64,000 bases of DNA from Clostridium sp. CAG:433 (lineage in GTDB: Bacteria > Bacillota_I > Bacilli_A > RF39 > UBA660). Both the position numbers and the translations under genes were made by a program. Numbering within the stretch: position 1 is the stretch's first letter; every line of letters starts with the position of its first letter. Of the stretch, positions 8,193 through 17,733 are shown in pieces. Below the pieces are notes generated by a model that saw only the letters and a program-made list of their open reading frames with translations, searched no databases and was not told the DNA's origin. The stretch spans positions 10,301-74,300 of the forward strand of contig FR893558.1 of assembly GCA_000433675.1 (NCBI GenBank), read 5' to 3'.

Positions 8193-8985
8193 ACTTGATG
8201 AATTAAGAGAGTTAAGAGAAAAATTAAACATAAGTGTAAATGGATTAGAGAATATTAAAGAAAATAAATCTGCAATTCTTGTGTCTAATCATAGTTGTTT
8301 AATGGATATATTTTATGTTCCATGTGTTATAGATAAAGATATTATTAGTTTGATAAGTTCAAGGTTGATGTATAAGAATGATACCTTAAGAAAAAATGTT
8401 GTAAATAAATATTTAAATGGTTTTCCAATAGAAGCACATGGTGGAATAGTATACTCACAGATGTGTTTAGAATATTCGGCAAAGTTACTAAAGGATGGTC
8501 ATATTCTTAGTATTTTTCCTGAAGGTGCCTATATTGAAGATGATGGGAATATTTATAAAGGTAGAACAGGAGCTGAAAGAATATTATTTTCTTCAATTGG
8601 TGATGAATTCAAACCAAGTATAATACCTGTCGCTATAAAAATAGATGGAAAAATAGAAGAGTTAGATAACTATTTTCCTACAGATAATGAGGTAAAAATT
8701 AATATTTTAGAGCCTGTTAATTATGAAGAAATATATTATAATTATATAAATACAGATAGTAGAAAAGAAAAAAATTTGTGCTTACATCAGGTAACTGAAA
8801 CAGCAATGAGACGCATTGCAAACTCAATTGGAAAAAATTATATAGATGAATATATAGAATTATTTCCTAAAAATAATGTTATATATCAAGATGGCGAAAC
8901 AATAAAAACAGAACCAGCACAAAATGTTGAACATGTTTATAGATATAAAAGAGAACTAGATAGTATTATTAAAAATTATTCATAA
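8185..8985 (+). CDS. 1-acyl-glycerol-phosphate-type acyltransferase (PlsC family) with apparent AUA start
   Basis: PlsC-family enzymes move an acyl chain onto lysophosphatidate or similar lipids at the membrane face. The HX4D motif is visible (SNHSCLMDIF), with FPEGAY as the acceptor-binding motif and IIPVAIKIDG as the last block. The first conventional start, GTG at 8281, lies right at this motif, has no ribosome site and would cut the N-terminal helix. The frame opens after TAA at 8176-8178; ATA at 8185 has AGAGG (8171-8175) 9 nt upstream and reads (M)SKLDELRELREKLNIS, a plausible N-terminus of a 266-aa protein. The AUA lies inside the end of the SGNH gene. The C-terminal ~70 residues are extra relative to minimal PlsC proteins. 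Confidence 0.8.
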   Translation: MSKLDELRELREKLNISVNGLENIKENKSAILVSNHSCLMDIFYVPCVIDKDIISLISSRLMYKNDTLRKNVVNKYLNGFPIEAHGGIVYSQMCLEYSAKLLKDGHILSIFPEGAYIEDDGNIYKGRTGAERILFSSIGDEFKPSIIPVAIKIDGKIEELDNYFPTDNEVKINILEPVNYEEIYYNYINTDSRKEKNLCLHQVTETAMRRIANSIGKNYIDEYIELFPKNNVIYQDGETIKTEPAQNVEHVYRYKRELDSIIKNYS

Positions 8986-9039
8986 ATTCATTACTGAAAT
9001 ATGAAATAAATATATTGTTGAAAAAATTAAGGAGAAATT

Positions 9040-9552
9040 ATGGCGGGATTTGTAGTTCATTTAGCAGTCGTTGAAGAATATATTAGAAAACATGGTAATA
9101 TTAAAAATCATAATGAATTTCTTTTGGGTGCAATTAAACCAGATTTGTATGAGGATAAAAAGGCATCACATTATGGTATTAAAACAAGTAAACCAAATTT
9201 AAAAAGGTATTTGGATGAGAATACATTGGATTCTGATTTGAATAAAGGATATTTATTACATTTAGTAACGGATTATTTATTTTATAATAATTATTTAGAA
9301 TTCTTTTCTAACGATATTTATAATGATTATGATATAACAAATAAAGAACTAATAGATAAATATAATGTTACCATTTTAGATATAATTGAAGATAAAATTT
9401 TCTTTAAAGATGGCGATACAAAAGTAATGAGCATAGATTTGGCAAAGAAAGTAATAGATGAAGTTTCAGAATTAAATCTTGAAGAAATAATAAATGAAAT
9501 AAATAATGATGATCCAAAATGGAAAACATTTAAGACATTAGAAAAAAGGTGA
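9040..9552 (+). CDS. Zinc-dependent phospholipase-C-like protein
   Basis: The spacing of histidines and aspartates recalls the bacterial zinc-dependent phospholipase C/nuclease-like family: VVHLAVVEEY near the N-terminus, FLLGAIKPDL, a histidine in SHYGIK, and YLLHLVTDYLFY around residue 75. These side chains would bind metals in the all-helical core. No signal peptide is seen, so the protein is probably cytosolic, unlike secreted toxins of the family. 170 aa. A ribosome site AAGGAGAAATT precedes ATG; the stop TGA overlaps the AAAAGGTGA ribosome site of miaA. It may form a lipid-related group with the two genes upstream, but that is inference. Confidence 0.6.
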   Translation: MAGFVVHLAVVEEYIRKHGNIKNHNEFLLGAIKPDLYEDKKASHYGIKTSKPNLKRYLDENTLDSDLNKGYLLHLVTDYLFYNNYLEFFSNDIYNDYDITNKELIDKYNVTILDIIEDKIFFKDGDTKVMSIDLAKKVIDEVSELNLEEIINEINNDDPKWKTFKTLEKR

Positions 9553-9556
9553 AATT

Positions 9557-10435
9557 ATGATTATAGTAATAGCGGGACCAACGGGCGTAGGTAAAACAAA
9601 GTTAAGTATAGAACTTGCTAAAAAATATAATGCAGAAATAATTAATGCAGATAGTGTGCAAGTATATAAAAAAATAGATATAGCGTCTGCAAAAGTAACA
9701 GAAGAAGAAAAAGAAGGTATTCCTCATCATTTATTTGATATAAAAGAATATGATGAAGATTATACAGTATATGATTATCAAATAGATGCTAGAAAGGTAC
9801 TAGATAAATTACTAAAAGAAAATAAAAATGTAATTATTGTAGGTGGAACAGGACTTTATATCAAAGCATTATTATATGATTATAGATTTAATAAAGAAGA
9901 AGATAGTCATAAATATGATAATTTAACAAACTCTGAATTATTAGATAAAATATATAAGATAAATCCGAATTCAATGGTAGACAAAAATAATAACAGAAGA
10001 CTTATTCGTGAATTAATTAATTTAGAAAATAATGCAGAAAATAAAACTGGTGATAATCTTTTATATGATAATGTTTATTTTATTGGTCTTACGGTCGATA
10101 GAAGCATTTTATATGATAGAATTAATAAAAGAGTAGATATAATGCTTAAAAATGGATTAGAAGATGAAGCTAAGTATTTTTATAATAAAAATAGAGATGC
10201 AAAAAGCTTAAGAACTGTTATAGGATATAAGGAATTATTTCTTTACTTTGATAAAAAAATATCAAAAGAAGAAGCAGTTGACTTAATCAAAAAAAATAGT
10301 AGGCATTATGCCAAAAGACAATATACATGGTTTAATAATAAATTAAATTTAAATTGGTTTAATGTAGATTTTAATAATTTTGATAATACTATAAATGATG
10401 TAGAAAATAAAATAAACGACTATTTTTTTAAATAG
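9557..10435 (+). CDS. miaA: tRNA dimethylallyltransferase
   Basis: MiaA adds a dimethylallyl group to A37 of tRNAs that read UNN codons. Visible motifs: P-loop AGPTGVGKTKLS (6-17), DSVQVYKKIDIASAK (substrate binding), GGTGLYIKALL, RRLIREL, LRTVIGYKEL, and a C-terminal YAKRQYTWF. 292 aa, normal length. It starts 4 nt after the stop of the previous gene, with the ribosome site in that gene's last codons, so the two are translated together. In many Bacillota miaA is near mutL, as it is here. Confidence 0.97.
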   Translation: MIIVIAGPTGVGKTKLSIELAKKYNAEIINADSVQVYKKIDIASAKVTEEEKEGIPHHLFDIKEYDEDYTVYDYQIDARKVLDKLLKENKNVIIVGGTGLYIKALLYDYRFNKEEDSHKYDNLTNSELLDKIYKINPNSMVDKNNNRRLIRELINLENNAENKTGDNLLYDNVYFIGLTVDRSILYDRINKRVDIMLKNGLEDEAKYFYNKNRDAKSLRTVIGYKELFLYFDKKISKEEAVDLIKKNSRHYAKRQYTWFNNKLNLNWFNVDFNNFDNTINDVENKINDYFFK

Positions 10436-10441
10436 TCGTTT
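10414..10441. terminator. Bidirectional terminator overlapping miaA stop
   Basis: AAACGACTATTT (10414-10425), loop TTTT, AAATAGTCGTTT (10430-10441): a perfect 12-bp stem between convergent genes. Confidence 0.85.
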
Positions 10442-11374
10442 TTAATATAGAAAGTTATAAAATTCTTCATTAAAATTATGTTCACCATCATTTTTGTTTT
10501 TTAATTCATTTGTTGTTATTAAGAAATAATCATATATAACTACATCTTTACCAGTAGATACAATTGGATCATCCCAAGTTAAATCTATGTGATACCATTT
10601 ATTATTTATGTTAACTACATTCCAAATATGATCACTTGTTGAAACTCTAGTATTATCTAAAGAAAGCATATTTAAGAATATTGCGAGTGTATCAGTATAT
10701 CCACTACATATACTTTCACCTTCGAATAAAGTTCCAATTGCAGTATCAGAATGATATATAGAATTTCCACCATCTTCTTTGTCTTTATCATATTTATTAG
10801 TTTCTGCTATATAATCATGAAATACTTTAATTTTGTCATTAACATCATTATAAGAATTAATGTTTAGTTTTAAAGTTATTTCATTCATTTTATTTTTTAT
10901 TTTCTCTATGTCTTCATTAGAATATTTTTTATTTATCTTGATATCTATTCTTCCATTTGTACTATAATTTGTTTCAATTGTTTCAAATGTGTTAAAAGGG
11001 TGTACTAATTGGTTAATATAAGAAAACTTAGTTTTGCCTTTAGCAAGTTCTTCCATATCACTAATACATGTACTATAGCTTTTATCACAATAAAATGAAA
11101 AATTATCCCAACCATTGTTTAAGACAGTATAATATATATTTAACAAATCTTGTTTTGATTTAGGGGAGAAGTCATTTGTTTCACTAACATATGAACTGAA
11201 ATTTTTTTGTTTATATTCATTTGTTTCAAGTGCATTTAAATTAGTTATAATTTTATAATCATTATTTAAAATAATTTTTTCTGCATAATCATGAACTCTA
11301 TAATTTAAAAATTTAGCATCTACAATATTTAAACAGACTAGAAAAAAGATAATAGTAATAAGTTTCTTTTTCAT
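10442..11374 (-). CDS. Secreted transglutaminase-like cysteine protease-fold protein
   Basis: The protein starts with a signal peptide (MKKKLITIIFFLVCLNIVDA). The C-terminal half has a transglutaminase-like core: the Cys in GESICSGYTDTLAIF (~220), the His in DHIWNVVNINNKWYHID (~250) and the Asp in the DLTWDD strand, in the right order and spacing for the catalytic triad. Relatives act as peptidases or cross-linking enzymes at the cell surface. The N-terminal part (~25-150) is not recognised. 310 aa. It faces miaA across a shared terminator and is read in the same direction as rpsT, which has its own terminator, so it is probably separate. Confidence 0.75.
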   Translation of the reverse strand: MKKKLITIIFFLVCLNIVDAKFLNYRVHDYAEKIILNNDYKIITNLNALETNEYKQKNFSSYVSETNDFSPKSKQDLLNIYYTVLNNGWDNFSFYCDKSYSTCISDMEELAKGKTKFSYINQLVHPFNTFETIETNYSTNGRIDIKINKKYSNEDIEKIKNKMNEITLKLNINSYNDVNDKIKVFHDYIAETNKYDKDKEDGGNSIYHSDTAIGTLFEGESICSGYTDTLAIFLNMLSLDNTRVSTSDHIWNVVNINNKWYHIDLTWDDPIVSTGKDVVIYDYFLITTNELKNKNDGEHNFNEEFYNFLY

Positions 11375-11402
11375 GTAATCACCTAATATTATAATATCAG
11401 AA

Positions 11403-11430
11403 AATAAAAAAAATATCTATGAAAGATATT
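11403..11430 (-). terminator. rpsT terminator
   Basis: On the minus strand AATATCT (from 11430), short loop, AGATATT, then a run of T (A-rich 11403-11411 on the plus strand). The stem overlaps the rpsT stop. Confidence 0.75.
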
Positions 11431-11671
11431 AATTATTGTTATTTAATTTTTTAGCTATACGAGATTTTTGTCTAGCTGCTTTATTTTTAGTAATAATTCC
11501 ACTATTTAAAGCCTTGTCAATTTTTTTGTTTGCTTCTTTTAATGTTTCTTCACTTGGATTAACTAAAGCTTTCTTTATAGTTGTTTTCATAACAGATTTT
11601 ACAGGTACATTATTAGCTCTTTTAGTTTCATTAACTTTAATTCTTTTTTTTGCACTCTTAATATTTGCCAT
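11429..11671 (-). CDS. rpsT: 30S ribosomal protein S20
   Basis: A typical small, very basic S20: MANIKSAKKRIKVNETKR at the N-terminus, three helices, and a C-terminal KNKAARQKSRIAKKLN. 80 aa, normal. AGGTGA ribosome site. It binds 16S rRNA early in 30S assembly. It is divergent from gpr, the classic Bacillota arrangement around rpsT, gpr, spoIIP and lepA. Confidence 0.97.
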   Translation of the reverse strand: MANIKSAKKRIKVNETKRANNVPVKSVMKTTIKKALVNPSEETLKEANKKIDKALNSGIITKNKAARQKSRIAKKLNNNN

Positions 11672-11727
11672 TTTTTCACCTCCATGACCTTTAACTCACT
11701 TAATTTTATCAAATTTACAATAAAAAA

Positions 11728-11757
11728 TCAATAATAATTGTGATTTTTGGTAAAAAT
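11728..11757 (+). promoter_or_regulatory. Candidate forespore (SigF/SigG-type) promoter for gpr
   Basis: GGTAAAAATA at 11748-11757 matches the SigF -10 consensus GGnnAnAnTR at all fixed positions. CAATA at 11728-11732, 15 nt upstream, is a weak match to a GYATA-type -35. No convincing SigA promoter was seen here. gpr is a forespore gene in Bacillus. Confidence 0.5.
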
Positions 11758-11776
11758 AGTAAAGAGGTGATGAAAA

Positions 11777-12805
11777 GTGAGTCATAATATTGATTTAAAT
11801 GTTATGAATATGAGGACAGATTTAGCTATTGATGGAGTAAATAATGAAGAACTTGAAAAGTTAAAAGAAGAAAAAGAAAATGGAATAAAGGTATTTACAG
11901 TAGATGTAACAAAAGAAAATCAAGATAAGTTTAATAAAAAATGTGGCAAATATATAACAATAGCGTTTGATGATGTGACCGATTATAATAATTCTATAAA
12001 TGTTGAAAAAGTTTTTACGAGTGAACTTAAAAAAATGATTGAAAGCAATAATATACCATCTAGTGCATCATGTATAATAATTGGTCTTGGAAATGAAAAA
12101 AGTACACCAGACTCACTAGGACCACTTTCTATTAATGATATAATAGTCACAAATCATTTGTTTTCTCTTGGAATAAATGTAGAAGATGGCTTTAGAGTAG
12201 TATCTGCATTTAATCCTGGTGTTATGGGACAAACAGGAATAGAAACTAGTGATATTATATATGCACTTATAAAAGAAATAAAACCAGATTTTGTAATTGT
12301 GGTTGATGCACTAAAAGCATCCAATGTTGATAGAGTAAATAAAACAATACAAATAACAGATGCTGGAATAAATCCTGGATCAGGAATTGGAAATACTAGA
12401 AAAGAAATTAGTAAGGATGTACTTAATATACCAGTATTTGCGGTTGGTGTTCCAACTGTAGTAGATACTGTAACAATAGTAAATGATACACTTAAATATT
12501 TAGAAAATTATATATGTTATATGAAAAATAATATGGATAATCCAAAAGAAAAATTAAAAATAGTAAGAACTAATATAGATAAAAATAATCTTGAAATTGA
12601 TGAAAAAAATAATCTTTTTGGTTTAATTGGAACTTTAAAAGAAGAAGACTTTAAATCATTATTAATAGAGGCTATAAATCCAGTTGGATATAATATGATA
12701 GTTACACCAAAAGAAATAGATTTTGTTATTGATAGGCTCGCAAATGTAATATCAACTGGAATAAATAATGCACTTCATGACAAGGTTACACACTTAAAAG
12801 TGTAA
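11777..12805 (+). CDS. gpr: Germination protease (spore protease)
   Basis: GPR degrades the small acid-soluble proteins that coat spore DNA when the spore germinates; it is made as a zymogen in the forespore. The N-terminal SHNIDLNVMNMRTDLAID matches the region around the zymogen cleavage site. GNEKSTPDSLGP, FNPGVMGQTGIET and the VIVVDALKA strand are typical of peptidase family A25. 342 aa, slightly shorter than in Bacillus. Start GTG at 11777 with AGAGGTGATG upstream. It is followed by spoIIP, as in Bacillus. It is direct evidence for spore formation. Confidence 0.95.
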   Translation: MSHNIDLNVMNMRTDLAIDGVNNEELEKLKEEKENGIKVFTVDVTKENQDKFNKKCGKYITIAFDDVTDYNNSINVEKVFTSELKKMIESNNIPSSASCIIIGLGNEKSTPDSLGPLSINDIIVTNHLFSLGINVEDGFRVVSAFNPGVMGQTGIETSDIIYALIKEIKPDFVIVVDALKASNVDRVNKTIQITDAGINPGSGIGNTRKEISKDVLNIPVFAVGVPTVVDTVTIVNDTLKYLENYICYMKNNMDNPKEKLKIVRTNIDKNNLEIDEKNNLFGLIGTLKEEDFKSLLIEAINPVGYNMIVTPKEIDFVIDRLANVISTGINNALHDKVTHLKV

Positions 12806-12878
12806 ACTTTTTAAATTATAATATATATCGACACTTTATTTAAAATACAGGGATTATTCTATTTATAGGGTGATTTCT

Positions 12879-13889
12879 ATGAAAAGGGCTAAATTAAAAA
12901 ATCATAGTAAAAAAAAGAAGATTTTTCCTAAAAGAATATTTAAATTATTAATTTTTATATTCGCAATATATCTGTCTTATTCATTTACATTTAATTTTTT
13001 ATCAAAAAAAGACATAGATATAAAAGATAAGAAATATGTTGATTATTTACTTAGTGCAGCATATAAAAAGGATAATAAAAAAATATTATTAGAGGAAAGT
13101 TTAAAAATGGTATCAAATATTGATTTAAAAGATCCTACGACACTTTTATCTAGTAATATAAAATCATCAAAAAGTGAAACAAAAAATAAATATACAAAAG
13201 ATGCTGAAGCAAAAGAAGATGATTATAATGCATCTGTATATGAAAAGATAACATCATATGTTGAAAATCCATTAAAAGATAAAGAAAACCCTATTATATA
13301 TTTATATAATACACATCAACTTGAAACATATTCTAATAGTGGATTTGAAAATTCTAATGTAAATCCAAATGTTCTTATGGCATCTTATTTACTTGCGGAA
13401 AGTCTAAATAAAAGTAATATAAATACTATTGTAGAAGATACTAATATAAATGAATTTAATAGAGTATCCGGAATAAGTGATAATGATTTTTATAATACTA
13501 CTAGAATATTTTTAAAAGAAAAAATAAATAAATATCAAAGTATTAAATATTATATAGATATGCATAGAGATTCAGTTGATAAAAATATTTCAACATGTAC
13601 AATAAATAATAAAAATTATGCAAGAGTTTTATTTGTATTAGGTACAAAAAATGAAAACTATTTAGAAAATAAGAAAAATATGACAGAATTAGATACATTA
13701 ATGGATAAATATTATCCAGGATTATCTAGAGGTATTTATGAAAGAAAAGCGTATTATAACCAAGATTTAAATAAAAATATAATGTTAATTGAACTTGGTG
13801 CGAAAGAAAATACTATTGAAGAGGTAACAAATACAATTGATGCATTAACATTTATATTTAATAAATATATTAATGGTGATGATAAATGA
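12879..13889 (+). CDS. spoIIP: Stage II sporulation protein P
   Basis: SpoIIP is an amidase/endopeptidase of the DMP complex (with SpoIID and SpoIIM) that trims septal peptidoglycan and drives engulfment. One membrane anchor lies near the N-terminus (~25-45, preceded by KKKKIFPKRIFK). The catalytic domain has YLYNTHQLETYS, NVLMASYLLAE and YIDMHRDSV, with zinc-type histidines as in the Amidase_3-like fold. 336 aa. A GTG at 12870 exists but lies in the GGGTGAT ribosome site; the ATG at 12879 is properly spaced. It overlaps the next gene by 4 nt. Confidence 0.93.
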   Translation: MKRAKLKNHSKKKKIFPKRIFKLLIFIFAIYLSYSFTFNFLSKKDIDIKDKKYVDYLLSAAYKKDNKKILLEESLKMVSNIDLKDPTTLLSSNIKSSKSETKNKYTKDAEAKEDDYNASVYEKITSYVENPLKDKENPIIYLYNTHQLETYSNSGFENSNVNPNVLMASYLLAESLNKSNINTIVEDTNINEFNRVSGISDNDFYNTTRIFLKEKINKYQSIKYYIDMHRDSVDKNISTCTINNKNYARVLFVLGTKNENYLENKKNMTELDTLMDKYYPGLSRGIYERKAYYNQDLNKNIMLIELGAKENTIEEVTNTIDALTFIFNKYINGDDK

Positions 13890-14212
13890 AAATAAAACCT
13901 AAAAAAATCTTTAATACAATTATATTTGTTTTGTTTACGTTATATATATCTTTTTATATAGCGTCTGTTTCTGGTTATTATGAATATGAGAAAAAAGAAG
14001 AAACAACTCTTACTAATGAAAAAATGAAAGAGTTTGAAAAAGATTTAAAGGAAGGGAAAAAAGTAGATATTAAGAAATATTTAACTGATAATACAAAAAA
14101 ATATGATAATAAAGTAACAGATATAGGTAATACATTATCAGATATGATTAATAATGGAATATCTGGTGGTCTTGAAAAAACGTTTAAAGTAGTAGAAAAA
14201 TTAATTGAATAA
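13886..14212 (+). CDS. Small membrane protein in the yqxA position
   Basis: 108 aa, with one transmembrane segment at ~8-30 and a lysine/glutamate-rich helical outer part. It overlaps spoIIP by ATGA, so the two are translated together. In Bacillus the gene between spoIIP and lepA is yqxA, a membrane protein of about this size; position and topology agree, but I cannot show sequence similarity. A role together with SpoIIP in the engulfing membrane is inference. Confidence 0.55.
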   Translation: MKIKPKKIFNTIIFVLFTLYISFYIASVSGYYEYEKKEETTLTNEKMKEFEKDLKEGKKVDIKKYLTDNTKKYDNKVTDIGNTLSDMINNGISGGLEKTFKVVEKLIE

Positions 14213-14246
14213 TTTACATTATTTTACGATTAATACGATTATTTTA

Positions 14247-14275
14247 TTGAACACGCTTTTTTGATATGTTATTAT
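14247..14275 (+). promoter_or_regulatory. SigA promoter with extended -10
   Basis: TTGAAC (14247-14252), 17-nt spacer, TATTAT (14270-14275) with TG-n before it. ATG of the next gene is at 14300. Confidence 0.7.
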
Positions 14276-14299
14276 GAAAAAGAAGATGGAGGTAAAAAT

Positions 14300-15874
14300 A
14301 TGGGAGATAAAAAAGGTTTAAGAAATATAATTTTAATTTTTATTGTAGTTTTGGTTGCCATTATAATTTCACTTATATTCCTTAGTAAGAAAAATAATAA
14401 TATAATTCAAAATGAGAATAACAATGAAACTATATCAAATAAAAATGCTTTTTGTATTTCTGATAATAATGGAAAATATGCTGTGTTTAATGCAGAAGGA
14501 AAACAAATAACAAAATTTGATTTTTCAAATGAATGTGATTTTTATAATGGATCATCAGTTGTTAAAAATGATGATGGACAATATGGAATTATAAATACTA
14601 GTGGTAAATTTGTTGTAAAGTATGGTAAGTATTCTCATATATCACAAATTGAATCACTTTATAAAGCATCAAATGAAGGTGTAAATTATGTGTTAAATTC
14701 AAAAGGAAAAGAAGTTTTTAAAACAGATGATTATAAGTTTGATTTAGATGAATCATCAGATGATTCAAATATGTATAAAGCAATGTTAAGCAATGAAATT
14801 ATATTATTTGACTATAATGGAAAAAAGCTAGATGAAATAAATAGCAATTCAAAAACTTCGTATAATGACTTACGATGTAAAGATTTATTTTGTGAGATAG
14901 AAATTGATAATAAAACATATATATATAATTTAAAGGAAGGTAAAAGAATAATTACTTTAGATGGTGAAAATTATATTAATACACATAAAGGTGATATTTT
15001 AAGTGTTTATTTACAAAATAATAAATATAATGTATATAAAAACGATAAGTTAATACTTGATGGTGTTGAAGCAAGTAATGGACTTGATATATTAGATGAT
15101 GGATTTGCTGCTAGAAATAGCACGTATACATTATATGATAACGATGGTAACGTAGTAGATGATACAGTATTTTTCTACAAAGATACTAAAAATTATTTAA
15201 AAAAAGATGATTATACTAAGTCAACATATAGTTTTTATAAAGATGGTAAATTAAGTAAGAAAGATGATACATTAGTTTCACTATTTTCTAATAATGATAT
15301 ATCTTTACAAAATAATTATGACAATTCATTAATTATTATGAGTTCAAAAAAACAAATTCCTTGTTATGATAACTCAACTTGTTATGGATATAATTTTTAC
15401 GATTTTTCAGGAAATGCTGTAAATAAAACATCTTATGCAAAAGTAAAAACTGGCTATTCTGATTATATGTTAGTTTCAGAGGATGGTAAAACAGAATACA
15501 TAATAAATAAAAAGTTTGAAAAAGTAAGTGATGATTATGATTCAATCACATCTATTATTACAAATGATAAGAAAATACATTTTTGGGAAGTATCTAAAGA
15601 TGGCAAATATGCGATACTTGATGAAAATGGAAAGGTGTTAAAAGAAAATATTATAGAAAAAGTATTTGTATCATCATCAATACCTAGTGATATAATACAA
15701 TTAAAATATGATGATAAGGTTGAGCTTTATAACATAAAAGAGAAAAAAGTTGTAGTAACGTTAGATAAGAATGTAACATTTAATTCATATAATGACTTAT
15801 ATATTAATGTAACAGAAAATGGTGTTAATAATTTTTATTCGTACATTAATGGTAAAAAATTCTATAGTAAATAG
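14300..15874 (+). CDS. Membrane-anchored WG-repeat-like protein
   Basis: One N-terminal membrane segment (IILIFIVVLVAIIISLIFL, ~11-30) places the long C-terminal part outside the cell. The outside part is built of short repeats resembling WG/KWG repeats: GKYAVFNAEGKQI, GQYGIINTSGKFVVKY, GKYAILDENGKVL, which would form a beta-propeller-like structure. 524 aa. A TTG 39 nt upstream is in frame, but GGAGG sits just before the ATG at 14300. Function unknown; proteins of this type are common in gut Bacillota. Confidence 0.65.
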   Translation: MGDKKGLRNIILIFIVVLVAIIISLIFLSKKNNNIIQNENNNETISNKNAFCISDNNGKYAVFNAEGKQITKFDFSNECDFYNGSSVVKNDDGQYGIINTSGKFVVKYGKYSHISQIESLYKASNEGVNYVLNSKGKEVFKTDDYKFDLDESSDDSNMYKAMLSNEIILFDYNGKKLDEINSNSKTSYNDLRCKDLFCEIEIDNKTYIYNLKEGKRIITLDGENYINTHKGDILSVYLQNNKYNVYKNDKLILDGVEASNGLDILDDGFAARNSTYTLYDNDGNVVDDTVFFYKDTKNYLKKDDYTKSTYSFYKDGKLSKKDDTLVSLFSNNDISLQNNYDNSLIIMSSKKQIPCYDNSTCYGYNFYDFSGNAVNKTSYAKVKTGYSDYMLVSEDGKTEYIINKKFEKVSDDYDSITSIITNDKKIHFWEVSKDGKYAILDENGKVLKENIIEKVFVSSSIPSDIIQLKYDDKVELYNIKEKKVVVTLDKNVTFNSYNDLYINVTENGVNNFYSYINGKKFYSK

Positions 15875-15880
15875 TATTGT

Positions 15881-15917
15881 AAACTAACAAGTAAATGAAA
15901 ACTTGTTAGTTTCTTTT
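15881..15917 (+). terminator. Intrinsic terminator
   Basis: AAACTAACAAGT (15881-15892), loop AAATGAAA, ACTTGTTAGTTT (15901-15912), then CTTTT. Confidence 0.85.
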
Positions 15918-15950
15918 ATTTATTGTATAATTATTTTTAGGTGAAGAAAT

Positions 15951-17732
15951 ATGAATCAAGATAAAATAAGAAATTTTTCAATAATTGCGCATATAGATCA
16001 TGGAAAAAGTACAATAGCAGATAGAATGCTTGAGTTAACAGGAGCTGTTACAAAAAGAGAATCAAAAGATCAGATGCTTGATAATATGGATCTTGAAAGA
16101 GAAAGAGGAATAACAATAAAACTTAATGCAGTTAAGTTAAATTATAAGGGTTATACACTTCATTTAATAGATACTCCAGGTCATGTAGATTTTACATATG
16201 AAGTATCTAGAAGTTTAGCTGCCTGTGAAGGAGCAATTTTAGTAGTTGATGCAGCACAAGGAATAGAAGCACAAACACTAGCAAATGTATATTTAGCTTT
16301 AGAAAATGATTTAACTATAATACCAGTTATAAATAAGATAGATTTACCTAATGCTGATGTTGATAAAGTAAAAAAAGAATTAAGAGAAGTACTTGGATTT
16401 AGTGATGATGAAATAATTTTGACAAGTGCAAAAACAGGTTTTGGTATAGATAAATTACTTGATGCTGTAATAGACAGAATTCCATGCCCAAATGGTGAAA
16501 TAAATTCTAATCTTAGAGGACTTATTTTTGATAGTGTATTTGATTCATATAGAGGAGTAGTTATCCAAACTAGAATAGTAGATGGTAAATTAAAAGTAGG
16601 AGACAAGATAAGATTTATGAGTACAGGAGCAAGTCATGAAGTAACAGAACTTGGTGTATCAACTCCAAAAGAAGAAAAGGTAAAAGAACTTGTTTCTGGT
16701 GATGTTGGATATGTTTGTGCATCTATTAAAAAAATAAGTGATGTAAAAATAGGTGATACAATAACTCTTGATGATAATCCTGCTAAAGAAGTATTACCAG
16801 GTTATAAAGAAATAAAACCAATGGTATATTCAGGTATTTATCCAGTAGAAACAAATAAATATAATGATTTAAGGGATGCACTTGAAAAATTAAAACTAAA
16901 TGATGCATCACTTACATTTGAACCTGAAACAAGTAAAGCTTTAGGATTTGGTTTTAGATGTGGATTTTTAGGACTTCTTCATATGGATATAATAAAAGAA
17001 AGAATAGAAAGAGAATTTAATATTGAAATAATACTTACAAGTCCATCAGTTATTTATACAGTAACGCTTACAAATGGTGATATAGTTTATGTTGATAATC
17101 CAACTAAACTTCCTGATAGACAGGTAATTAGTAAAATAGAAGAACCATATATTAAAACAAATATTTTTGTACCAAGTGAATTTATAGGACCCGTTATGGA
17201 ATTATGTCAAAATAAAAGAGGTAATTTTATAAATATGGATTATATTGATACAAGAGTAAATATACACTATGAACTTCCACTTTCTGAAATAGTATATGAT
17301 TTCTTTGATAAATTAAAAAGTACAACAAAAGGTTATGCATCATTTGATTATGAATTTATTGGTAATAAACAAAGTGATTTGGTTAAGGTTGATATAATGC
17401 TTAATGGTGATATAGTAGATGCATTTTCTATTATTACCCATAAAGATTTTGCATATAAAAGAGGTAATGCAATTACTCAAAAATTAAAAGAAATAATCCC
17501 AAGACAATTATTTGAAGTACCTGTTCAAGCATGTTGTAATAATAAAGTTATTGCTAGATGTGATATAAAAGCAAATAGAAAAAATGTACTTGCTAAATGT
17601 TATGGTGGAGATATTTCAAGAAAAAGAAAATTACTAGAAAAACAAAAAGAAGGAAAAAAGAAAATGAAGACAATTGGAAGTGTAGAGCTTCCTCCTGAAG
17701 CATTCCTTGAAGTATTAAGTGTGGAGGATTAA
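15951..17732 (+). CDS. lepA: Elongation factor 4 (back-translocating GTPase)
   Basis: LepA/EF4 is a ribosome-bound GTPase important for initiation and for stalled ribosomes. GTPase motifs are all present: AHIDHGKST (G1), RGITIK (G2), DTPGHVDF (G3), NKIDLP (G4), and TSAKTG (G5). The LepA-specific C-terminal domain follows (AFDYE-type region and [22 protein letters not shown]). 593 aa, normal. A TATAAT box and AGGTGAAG ribosome site lie just upstream after the previous terminator. Its 3' end carries the ribosome site of the spoIIID-like gene. Confidence 0.97.
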   Translation: MNQDKIRNFSIIAHIDHGKSTIADRMLELTGAVTKRESKDQMLDNMDLERERGITIKLNAVKLNYKGYTLHLIDTPGHVDFTYEVSRSLAACEGAILVVDAAQGIEAQTLANVYLALENDLTIIPVINKIDLPNADVDKVKKELREVLGFSDDEIILTSAKTGFGIDKLLDAVIDRIPCPNGEINSNLRGLIFDSVFDSYRGVVIQTRIVDGKLKVGDKIRFMSTGASHEVTELGVSTPKEEKVKELVSGDVGYVCASIKKISDVKIGDTITLDDNPAKEVLPGYKEIKPMVYSGIYPVETNKYNDLRDALEKLKLNDASLTFEPETSKALGFGFRCGFLGLLHMDIIKERIEREFNIEIILTSPSVIYTVTLTNGDIVYVDNPTKLPDRQVISKIEEPYIKTNIFVPSEFIGPVMELCQNKRGNFINMDYIDTRVNIHYELPLSEIVYDFFDKLKSTTKGYASFDYEFIGNKQSDLVKVDIMLNGDIVDAFSIITHKDFAYKRGNAITQKLKEIIPRQLFEVPVQACCNNKVIARCDIKANRKNVLAKCYGGDISRKRKLLEKQKEGKKKMKTIGSVELPPEAFLEVLSVED

Positions 17733-17733
17733 C

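Noticed and set aside
12790..12812. Small inverted repeat at the gpr end (ACACTT/AAGTGT) as a terminator
   Set aside because: Only six base pairs with a 2-nt loop. spoIIP is probably co-transcribed with gpr.
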